Shown: positions 7,454 through 11,641 of the stretch, in pieces
Numbering within the stretch: the first letter of the stretch is position 1
Layout: each line of letters starts with the position of its first letter
Origin: an uncultured Veillonella sp.
GTDB lineage: Bacteria; Bacillota; Negativicutes; Veillonellales; Veillonellaceae
Direction: 5' to 3'
Assembly: GCA_900544365.1 (NCBI GenBank)
Contig: UQVF01000051.1
Span: forward strand, 1-11,641
DNA length: 11,641 bases
Position numbers and translations under genes: made by a program
Notes under the pieces: generated by a model
Database searches by the model: none
Seen by the model: the letters and a program-made list of their open reading frames with translations, nothing else
What the model was told of the DNA's origin: nothing

Positions 7454-7858
7454 TTACCTCTTTTCTACGGCAATGGATAGTTTTTTCACACCTGCTTGTT
7501 TCAAAGCATCGAATGTTTCAATGACGAATCCATAGTTGACGTCTTTATCACCGTTTAGAATGACTTGTAAATCAGGATTTCGTTGCAACTCAATTTGCAC
7601 ACGGCGAATCAATTGTTCTTTATCGAGACTTTCTTTGTTGAAAGCAATATTGCCATCTGCCATGACAGTAATATTCGCATGTTGATTCATATCGAGTTGA
7701 GCAGAGCTAGCTTGTGGCAAGCCCACTTTGAAAGTATTTTGTTGTACCATCGTCATGGTGCTAATCATAAAGAACACAAGAAGGAAGAAGATGATATCAA
7801 TCATTGGAATGATCATTAACTTCGGTTCTTCTTGTACTTTCATACTCCGAAGTTTCAT
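7454..7858 (-). CDS. exbD: Biopolymer transport protein ExbD
   Basis: Proton-channel subunit that works with ExbB to energise TonB. One N-terminal membrane helix (about 15-35) contains PMIDIIFFLLVFFM, with Asp21 at the position of the essential Asp25 of E. coli ExbD. The rest (about 36-134) is the periplasmic domain, with LPQASSAQ and the VNYGFVIETFDALKQAGVKKLSIAVEKR ending typical of ExbD/TolR, broken here only by normal variation. Length 134 is normal. Its ATG overlaps the exbB stop by one base (TAATG), and AAAAGGAGA lies upstream within exbB. The tonB start lies three bases beyond its stop. Confidence 0.93.
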   Translation of the reverse strand: MKLRSMKVQEEPKLMIIPMIDIIFFLLVFFMISTMTMVQQNTFKVGLPQASSAQLDMNQHANITVMADGNIAFNKESLDKEQLIRRVQIELQRNPDLQVILNGDKDVNYGFVIETFDALKQAGVKKLSIAVEKR

Positions 7859-8475
7859 TAGGCATTCTCCTTTTTATGAAGGAAACGAACGATGGATGCC
7901 ATCATTTGTTCCATGTCAGATACGATTAAGTTTACTTTACGGGAGAAAATAGCATGTAACACAAGGGCCACTATAGCAACACATAAACCAGCAGCAGTGG
8001 CTACCAATGCTTCCCCTACGCCGGATGTAATTGCCATTGGTTGACCGTTGGATAAATCTAAGACGCTGAAAGAGTCAATCATACCTACAACAGTACCTAA
8101 TAGACCTAAAATAGGAGCTAATGTAACAAAGGTACTCAACAAGCTTAAACGGTCTTGTAATACGTTTACTGTACGCATAGCTTGCGCCTCTAAGGTAGGT
8201 TCTACTGCGAATCCATCTTGGTGAGCATTCAGACCTTCTGTCACTAATTGCGCCAATACATTGTCAGGATGCTCCTTGGCAAAAGCAAGGGCTTCTGTTA
8301 CATCGCCTTGAGCAAATTTAGTAGCCATTGTTTCCTCTACTAAACGATTAGCACTCGCTGTTTTACGGTATACTAAGACACGGTCAATCCCAATAGCGAT
8401 GGTGAGCACAGAGATAATTAGGAACAGGTACATCACCGGTCCACCTTGTTGGAAAATAGATAACATTTGATTCAT
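7858..8475 (-). CDS. exbB: Biopolymer transport protein ExbB (MotA/TolQ/ExbB proton channel)
   Basis: Main inner-membrane subunit of the TonB motor. Three hydrophobic segments are visible: near the N-terminus (GGPVMYLFLIISVLTIAIG), in the middle (STFVTLAPILGLLGTVVGM) and late (EALVATAAGLCVAIVALVLH). The last two carry the conserved channel-lining Thr, Gly and Ala pattern of the family. I place the start at the ATG at 8475 (205 residues, MNQMLSIF). AAAGG (8490-8486) then sits ten bases upstream. An in-frame GTG at 8484 would abut the SD and is unlikely. It is first in a three-gene operon with a strong promoter and Fur-like box. TolQ is the alternative name, but the gene order and iron-uptake setting favour ExbB. 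Confidence 0.92.
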   Translation of the reverse strand: MNQMLSIFQQGGPVMYLFLIISVLTIAIGIDRVLVYRKTASANRLVEETMATKFAQGDVTEALAFAKEHPDNVLAQLVTEGLNAHQDGFAVEPTLEAQAMRTVNVLQDRLSLLSTFVTLAPILGLLGTVVGMIDSFSVLDLSNGQPMAITSGVGEALVATAAGLCVAIVALVLHAIFSRKVNLIVSDMEQMMASIVRFLHKKENA

Positions 8476-8529
8476 TAGAAACACACCTTTCTGTAAAAAT
8501 TTACACCAAACCTAATACATAAAGAAAGA

Positions 8530-8579
8530 CTACTTATATATAAGGGGAGAGTATAAAAAGTACCTTCTATATAAAGTAG
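8530..8579 (-). other. Hairpin in the exbB leader
   Basis: In the roughly 120-base untranslated leader of exbB, plus-strand CTACTTATATATAAGG (8530-8545) and CCTTCTATATAAAGTAG (8563-8579) are near-perfect inverted repeats around a 17-base loop. On the transcribed strand the stem is followed by a pyrimidine-rich TCTTTCTTTAT. It could stabilise the mRNA or act as a leaky terminator. No known riboswitch pattern was recognised. Confidence 0.45.
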
Positions 8580-8591
8580 CCTTACCTTTAG

Positions 8592-8606
8592 TGATATATA
8601 TTATCA
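8592..8606. promoter_or_regulatory. Fur-like operator over the exbB promoter
   Basis: TGATATATATTATCA matches 12 of 14 defined positions of the Fur consensus. It overlaps the -10 (8611-8606) by one base and covers the expected transcription start, a placement that would block RNA polymerase. Together with the similar box before the receptor gene it suggests one iron-controlled regulon. Confidence 0.6.
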
Positions 8607-8634
8607 TTGTATATTCTATGAGAATAGATGTCAA
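8606..8634 (-). promoter_or_regulatory. Sigma-A type promoter of exbB-exbD-tonB
   Basis: The minus strand shows a perfect -35 TTGACA (8634-8629), exactly 17 bases of spacer, and a -10 TACAAT (8611-8606, five of six). The predicted start is near 8599, giving a leader of about 120 bases. This is the strongest promoter seen in the window. Confidence 0.8.
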
Positions 8635-8639
8635 CTGAA

Positions 8640-8883
8640 TTAGCATTCATGTTTTAGATAGAATAATATAGGTTTTGCATGCTTAGTATCAGTATGTTTG
8701 AGTGTCATATATTTTTTTGTAAAGTAGAAAAATTCATATACGTATCAACCGTTATAGGTAATTATTATCATAGTATTAGATGCGCACTAGTTTATATAAT
8801 AATTTTAGTAAGTAGCGTAATATATAAAGTTCTAGCATGAAGCGGAGCGCAATGCAAATATAGCCAGATGCTGTATATAAAAT
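8640..8883. other. Gene-free AT-rich stretch with one more Fur-like box
   Basis: No open reading frame with a credible ribosome site was found on either strand. The only recognisable signal is a Fur-like 15-mer at 8756-8770 (AGGTAATTATTATCA, 12 of 14 consensus positions). A plus-strand iron-regulated small RNA ending at the hairpin 8884-8920 is possible, but no convincing -35/-10 pair was seen. Confidence 0.4.
8756..8770. promoter_or_regulatory. Second upstream Fur-like box
   Basis: AGGTAATTATTATCA matches 12 of 14 defined Fur consensus positions. It lies about 125 bases upstream of the exbB promoter and 200 bases upstream of the toxin promoter, so its target is unclear. In such AT-rich DNA a chance match is a real possibility. 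Confidence 0.35.
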
Positions 8884-8920
8884 AAAGCTGCAACACAACA
8901 TATTATTGCGTTACAGCTTT
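8884..8920 (-). terminator. Hairpin upstream of the toxin gene, minus-strand terminator candidate
   Basis: AAAGCTGCAACACAA (8884-8898) faces TTGCGTTACAGCTTT (8906-8920) around a 7-base loop. On the plus strand the 15-bp stem has two A-C mismatches. On the minus strand those positions become G-U pairs and the stem is unbroken, followed by ATTTTATAT. This bias suggests function on the minus strand, perhaps the end of a long antisense transcript through the toxin gene. The plus strand is also followed by a T-rich run, so use in both directions is possible. Confidence 0.5.
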
Positions 8921-8959
8921 TATATTTATTCGAAAATAATACACATTATGACAAACATA

Positions 8960-8968
8960 TGTTATACT
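8960..8968 (+). promoter_or_regulatory. Extended -10 promoter of the mini-toxin gene
   Basis: TGTTATACT is a full extended -10 element (TGn then TATACT). There is no good -35 at 17 bases, as is common for extended -10 promoters. The predicted start, near 8975, gives a leader of about 47 bases before the ATG at 9022. Confidence 0.55.
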
Positions 8969-8997
8969 GTTGATGAAGAGTAAAACGTGGTTTAGGT

Positions 8998-9017
8998 TCA
9001 TCTCCGAAAGGAGGTGA
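8998..9017 (+). promoter_or_regulatory. Shine-Dalgarno-sequestering hairpin of the toxin mRNA
   Basis: TCATCTCC (8998-9005) pairs over eight positions, one of them G-U, with GGAGGTGA (9010-9017) around a GAAA (GNRA) tetraloop. The right arm holds most of the SD AAAGGAGGTGAT (9007-9018), which is fully complementary to the 3' end of 16S rRNA. A very strong site is therefore locked in a stable stem, typical of type I toxins whose translation must be kept off. Confidence 0.75.
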
Positions 9018-9021
9018 TGCT

Positions 9022-9114
9022 ATGTCAGTATTTGAAATACTTTCCCTTGGGATTAATTTTCTAATGCTCATAGTAGCGATTATCACCTTATATGTAATGC
9101 TACGACGTAAGTAG
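9022..9114 (+). CDS. TxpA/BsrG-like hydrophobic type I toxin (putative holin-like toxin)
   Basis: A 30-residue peptide too short for routine calling. It starts MSVFEILSLGINFLMLIVAI, continues as one membrane helix (about 7-27) and ends in a basic MLRRK. The M-S/T-x-F/Y-E start, the hydrophobic core with NF and LI, and the basic tail match the Bacillus TxpA/BsrG/BsrE family of membrane-damaging type I toxins (Pfam Hol_Tox group), as I recall it. In that family an antisense RNA base-pairs with the toxin mRNA and represses it. The ATG follows a full-length SD four bases away. The gene is flanked by an extended -10 promoter, a leader hairpin and a 3' terminator, so it is a self-contained transcription unit. 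Toxicity is inferred. Confidence 0.78.
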   Translation: MSVFEILSLGINFLMLIVAIITLYVMLRRK

Positions 9115-9121
9115 TATTCTT

Positions 9122-9223
9122 ATAAAAGAAACCGTGCCTAATGTAAAGAGAAGTATCTCATCACGTTAGGCACAAAAATCAAATTTTGATGAGCCTAACG
9201 CGCCACACGTTTTGCTCTTCTTT
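9122..9223 (-). ncRNA. Candidate antisense antitoxin RNA (element B)
   Basis: A minus-strand promoter candidate (9230-9258) would start an RNA near 9223, reading away from rluA and across the 3' region of the toxin mRNA. It would form a hairpin GAGC/GCTC with AACG/CGTT (9217-9191), then a second, longer hairpin (9173-9134) followed by GGTTTCTTTTAT. Three-prime overlap is the arrangement of TxpA/RatA and BsrG/SR4. The RNA could instead continue to the hairpin at 8884-8920 and cover the whole toxin gene. Block order and spacing match element A. Transcription is not shown by sequence alone. Confidence 0.5.
9134..9173. repeat. Inverted repeat, first hairpin of the toxin 3' region
   Basis: GTGCCTAATGT (9134-9144) and ACGTTAGGCAC (9163-9173) form an 11-bp stem, with an inner GAGA/TCTC pair (9148-9151, 9156-9159). 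On the plus strand all positions pair if one G-U is allowed. On the minus strand that pair is an A-C mismatch. It begins 20 bases after the toxin stop. Confidence 0.7.
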
Positions 9224-9227
9224 ATTT
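9191..9227 (+). terminator. Terminator of the toxin mRNA
   Basis: GAGC (9191-9194) pairs with GCTC (9214-9217), and AACG (9197-9200) with CGTT (9208-9211), followed by TTCTTTATTT. This would end a toxin transcript of about 250 bases. Its left arm can instead pair with 9164-9171 or with the toxin leader (see findings). Confidence 0.55.
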
Positions 9228-9229
9228 AT

Positions 9230-9258
9230 AGGATAGCATATTTTACAGAAAAGGTAAA
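9230..9258 (-). promoter_or_regulatory. Candidate antisense RNA promoter
   Basis: On the minus strand TTTACC (9258-9253, four of six -35 matches) is followed by a 17-base spacer and TATCCT (9235-9230, four of six), with an extended TGC before it. The -10 lies 13 bases before the GAAGAGC block, close to the 17 bases found in element A. Confidence 0.4.
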
Positions 9259-9268
9259 TGTAATGATG

Positions 9269-9277
9269 TGGTAAAAT
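9269..9277 (+). promoter_or_regulatory. Possible extended -10 promoter for the pseudouridine synthase gene
   Basis: TGGTAAAAT contains an extended TGn and a five-of-six -10 hexamer. No -35 is evident at normal distance. The leader to the start at 9388 would be about 105 bases. Confidence 0.35.
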
Positions 9278-9338
9278 ATATAGAGATTAGTGTGAGGTAA
9301 AAGTTAAAAGATTTTTGCTACATAGAAGTTGGGGGATT

Positions 9339-9437
9339 ATGGATAGATATATTGAGAGTATACACAATTTAATGAAATGGAAAACCAATGAAAGACAAAC
9401 CAATGAAAGACAAACGAACGTTAATATATACAATTGA
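9339..9437 (+). CDS. Possible small upstream ORF overlapping the pseudouridine synthase start
   Basis: A 32-codon frame starting MDRYIES has a better SD (GGGGGA, 9331-9336, two bases before the ATG) than the downstream gene. It runs through the 15-base duplication, so it contains a TNERQ repeat, and stops 50 bases inside the downstream gene in another frame. No recognisable function. It may be a leader peptide affecting translation of the synthase, or chance. Confidence 0.25.
   Translation: MDRYIESIHNLMKWKTNERQTNERQTNVNIYN
9385..9414 (+). repeat. 15-bp tandem duplication containing the start codon
   Basis: CCAATGAAAGACAAA occurs twice in direct succession (9385-9399, 9400-9414). The frame is kept, so the protein begins MKDKPMKDK and two in-frame ATG codons (9388 and 9403) compete as starts. 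Confidence 0.9.
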
Positions 9438-10353
9438 AAATTCAACAGTGACGACAGTAGGAGAATGGCTTGATGCGCATCAATTCCCACGGAAAACGAT
9501 GAAAGACCTCTTTGGGGCAAAAGGTGTTCGACTGGACGGACAGATTTGCACGGCGAAATCGGGACTTTCACAGGGAATGGTGCTAGAAGTTATACCTCTG
9601 AAAGAGCGCATCGACCACGATCCAATAGAAATGCCTTTAACGATAGCCTATGAAGATGAAGATATTCTTATCGTAGACAAACCATCGGGAATCACGATGA
9701 ACTCGAAAGGGCAAGTATCTTTAGCGAATGGAGTGGCTCACTATTTTAAAGAACATAAAATCTACGGAAAAGTGCGATTTTTAAACCGCTTAGACCGTGA
9801 CACATCGGGCTTGGTGGTAGTAGCCAAGCACGGATTAGCACAGCATTATTACCAATTGCAGATGGATGATAACCGACTGGAGAAATGGTATCGTGCCACT
9901 GTAAAAGGTCGAGTAGAACAGTCGCAAGGTGTATTGGAGGTTTCACTGCGAAAGAGCGCAGACGGCATTCATCAAGAAGTGCACTCAGAGGGGACGATGA
10001 CAAAAACAGAATATGAAGTTCTATCTTATGATGAAAACCAAGATACAACAGAAGTGCGCATTCGATTATGGACGGGGAAGACCCATCAAATTCGAGTGAC
10101 TATGGCACATATAGGACATCCGCTGGCACATGATCCGTTGTATGCAGATGCACAAGCGGTGGAATATAAGCAGGGTGCTTTGGGAATGGATACTATACAA
10201 GCTCACACAAGTGTACAAAACGATTCAGAAAATACAGCGAAAGTACGAGAACAGGTGCCGGTACAAAATGCAGAAAAGACCTTTACTCTAAGAGCCTATC
10301 GACTAGTGTGCTATCACATGCGAACAGGGGAGCAAATCGTTGTAGAAGTATGA
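9388..10353 (+). CDS. RluA-family rRNA/tRNA pseudouridine synthase
   Basis: Converts uridine to pseudouridine in structured RNA. The N-terminus (about 10-75) looks like the S4-like RNA-binding part, with KTMKDLFGAKGVRLDGQ. The catalytic domain starts near YEDEDILIVDKPSGITM (88-104). The active-site motif NRLDRDTSGLVVVAK carries catalytic Asp136, with Asn instead of the usual His before RLD. TGKTHQIRVTMAHIGHPLAHD and the following PLYAD are the second family signature. A variable insert follows, then a normal YHMRTGEQIVVEV-type end. Length 321 is usual for RluD-like enzymes. The ATG at 9388 has only a weak TGGA site, and 9403 is an alternative. The target uridine cannot be assigned. Confidence 0.9.
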   Translation: MKDKPMKDKRTLIYTIENSTVTTVGEWLDAHQFPRKTMKDLFGAKGVRLDGQICTAKSGLSQGMVLEVIPLKERIDHDPIEMPLTIAYEDEDILIVDKPSGITMNSKGQVSLANGVAHYFKEHKIYGKVRFLNRLDRDTSGLVVVAKHGLAQHYYQLQMDDNRLEKWYRATVKGRVEQSQGVLEVSLRKSADGIHQEVHSEGTMTKTEYEVLSYDENQDTTEVRIRLWTGKTHQIRVTMAHIGHPLAHDPLYADAQAVEYKQGALGMDTIQAHTSVQNDSENTAKVREQVPVQNAEKTFTLRAYRLVCYHMRTGEQIVVEV

Positions 10354-10422
10354 GATAGCAGAGGTTACTAGCTTTGCTTGTCAGTTAATTTATAAAGTAG
10401 TATAAACACTGTTATGGCATAG

Positions 10423-10508
10423 AAAAACGCGAAAAAGCACGAAAACTAAAATCGTGTTCAAAATCGCGGTTTTTTATGCGATAAATTTTAGAATCGTGCT
10501 TTTTTTGA
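10423..10508. terminator. Compound bidirectional terminator between the synthase gene and prmA
   Basis: Two overlapping hairpins can form. In one, AAAAACGCGA (10423-10432) pairs with TCGCGGTTTTT around an inner CACGA/TCGTG stem. In the other, AAAAAGCACGA (10432-10442) pairs with TCGTGCTTTTT (10494-10504), with CTAAAAT (10446-10452) to ATTTTAG (10485-10491) and ATCGC/GCGAT inside. The second has A/T tracts on both sides and so can terminate both convergent genes. Confidence 0.85.
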
Positions 10509-10566
10509 TTTTTAATATACTAAGTATAAGGTAATTAGGGTAAGATGTTGGAATCGCTACTGAGCA

Positions 10567-11502
10567 TTATTTATGACAGGTAATACAGACCCAGTTATTT
10601 TCTGTTGTAATAGATAGATTGACAAACCCAACAGCAGTGGCAGCATTGATGAGTTCTTGTTCCTCGCCTTTTTGGATGCCGCTCATGATGAAGACTCCCT
10701 TCGGTTCAAGACAGCGATAGGCATCCACCAATAAGCGTAACAAGATAGGGGTAATAATATTAGCCACGATAATAGAGGCGGTGGCACTAATGCCTTCCAG
10801 CAAGTTATTTGCTTGTACTTGCACTATGGACTCTAGGTGGTTCATTTCTATGTGATGCTGTGCATTTTCAGTGGCTGTTTTATCTAGGTCAAAAGCTGTG
10901 ACAGATTTTGACCCAAGAGCTCCTGCGGATAAAGCGATAATGCCAGACCCTGTGCCCACATCGAAGACAGTGCTTTCAGGGGTCAAATATTGAGACATAG
11001 CTTGGATCGCCAATCGTGTGGTTGGATGGTCGCCAGTACCAAAGGCAATGCCCGGTTCTATGCGGATTACTCGTTCATCTTCACGGCGGCTATAGTCCAC
11101 CCAATCGGGGATAATCGTCAAATGCTCTGTCATGGAAATAGGAGGATATTGTGTTTTCCAATCGTCCCAACCGGACTCATCAGCCATGGTAATAGACACA
11201 TTGAGGGGGCCGAAATCCATAGTGAAACTATTTTGTAGTTGCTGAATCTCACTGTTGATGAGAGCGTCTAATTCATCGACAGTATATAGGTCTGGATCTA
11301 TATAAGCTTTCACAGTCACATCAGAAGAATCATACAGTTCTTCACGGTCTGGCTTGATAATGCCAAATCCATCATCTGTGAGTTGATCAAATTCATAAGG
11401 ATCTTCTGTGTAGACACCTTCTGCGCCTAGAGCAAGCAGAGTATCTGTGATAAGTTCAGACGCTTCGTGCGTGGTGGTCAATGTAATTTCAAGCCAAGCC
11501 AT
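10567..11502 (-). CDS. prmA: Ribosomal protein L11 methyltransferase
   Basis: Transfers methyl groups from S-adenosylmethionine to lysines and the N-terminus of ribosomal protein L11 in the cytoplasm. The N-terminal substrate-recognition domain begins MAWLEITLTT with ALGAEGVYTEDP (25-35), typical of PrmA. The signature PGIAFGTGDHPTT (150-162) leads to AdoMet motif I, DVGTGSGIIALSAG (181-194), the motif II acidic segment AFDLDKTATENA (203-214) and the catalytic-region VANIITPILL (247-256). Length 311 is slightly above the 293 of E. coli, with the extra residues near the N-terminal domain. The ATG at 11502 has GAGG (11513-11510) seven bases upstream. It is convergent with the pseudouridine synthase gene and appears monocistronic at its 3' end. 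Confidence 0.95.
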   Translation of the reverse strand: MAWLEITLTTTHEASELITDTLLALGAEGVYTEDPYEFDQLTDDGFGIIKPDREELYDSSDVTVKAYIDPDLYTVDELDALINSEIQQLQNSFTMDFGPLNVSITMADESGWDDWKTQYPPISMTEHLTIIPDWVDYSRREDERVIRIEPGIAFGTGDHPTTRLAIQAMSQYLTPESTVFDVGTGSGIIALSAGALGSKSVTAFDLDKTATENAQHHIEMNHLESIVQVQANNLLEGISATASIIVANIITPILLRLLVDAYRCLEPKGVFIMSGIQKGEEQELINAATAVGFVNLSITTENNWVCITCHK

Positions 11503-11550
11503 TGTAGTACCTCGTAAATAAAACGTAAATAGAAACGGTTAGTTATCACT

Positions 11551-11587
11551 AGTATACTATCATATCTGTAATACTTAGCCAAACTGT
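11551..11587 (-). promoter_or_regulatory. Possible prmA promoter region
   Basis: On the minus strand TATACT (11556-11551) and TATGAT (11564-11559) are plausible -10 hexamers 50-60 bases before the start codon. No strong -35 lies at the right spacing (TTGGCT at 11582-11577 is 20 bases from the first). The location is approximate. Confidence 0.3.
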
Positions 11588-11611
11588 GTAAGAGTATAAT
11601 ACATTTGTGAC

Positions 11612-11641
11612 AAAAAAATAAAAAAATAAGAAGGCTCTCTG
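11612..11641 (-). terminator. Right half of a terminator cut by the window edge
   Basis: On the minus strand CAGAGAGCCTTCTT is followed by ATTTTTTTATTTTTTT, which looks like the descending arm and U-tract of a terminator whose left arm lies outside the window. It implies a minus-strand gene just beyond the right edge, upstream of prmA and probably transcribed separately. Confidence 0.5.

Noticed and set aside
8482..8484. GTG start for exbB, adding three residues
   Set aside because: The SD AAAGG would directly abut this codon, while the ATG at 8475 has normal spacing.
9134..9227. Riboswitch or T-box controlling the pseudouridine synthase gene
   Set aside because: No T-box or known riboswitch core was recognised. 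A candidate promoter for that gene lies after this structure, and the related element A is not followed by a plus-strand gene.
11595..11600. Plus-strand TATAAT near the right edge
   Set aside because: No usable -35 lies 16-18 bases upstream, and the following sequence is the U-tract of a minus-strand terminator, so a plus-strand gene start here is not supported.
1..11641. CRISPR array, tRNA, rRNA, insertion sequence or prophage genes
   Set aside because: No regularly spaced repeats, tRNA-like folds, rRNA segments, transposase or integrase motifs were seen on either strand.

Overview
The window looks like chromosomal DNA from a diderm (outer-membrane-bearing) Firmicute of the Negativicutes, most probably Veillonella. 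A TonB-dependent outer-membrane receptor and a TonB-ExbB-ExbD motor lie in low-GC DNA with strong Gram-positive style Shine-Dalgarno (SD) sites. They sit beside a Bacillus-type (TxpA/BsrG-like) hydrophobic mini-toxin. The genus is inferred from this mixture, not proven.

Layout. (1) 1-6367, plus strand: an iron-siderophore uptake operon behind a Fur-like box, with receptor, two FecCD-type permeases, ATPase and periplasmic binding protein. The four transporter genes are tightly coupled (1-nt overlap, 3-nt gap, 4-nt overlap). A hairpin terminator or attenuator separates the receptor from them. (2) 6368-6736: a gene-free convergent region with a long three-part hairpin (6413-6477) and a roughly 110-nt structured element, 'element A'. 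(3) 8475-6737, minus strand: exbB-exbD-tonB, driven by a near-consensus promoter overlapped by a Fur-like box. It would energise the receptor, and both halves appear iron-repressed and convergent. (4) 8640-9260: a non-coding stretch containing a 30-codon TxpA/BsrG-like toxin gene (9022-9114). This has a perfect SD inside a GNRA-capped hairpin, a 3' untranslated region able to pair with its own leader, and a candidate antisense RNA promoter downstream ('element B'). Element B shares two 11-nt blocks and overall architecture with element A. (5) 9388-10353, plus: an RluA-family pseudouridine synthase. (6) A compound bidirectional terminator (about 10423-10508). (7) 11502-10567, minus: prmA, the ribosomal protein L11 methyltransferase. 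The right edge carries half of a terminator for an unseen gene beyond the window.

The most interesting part is the probable type I toxin-antitoxin locus at 8960-9258 and its toxin-less relative just downstream of tonB at 6584-6732. The uptake genes are a conventional system with some informative regulatory detail.
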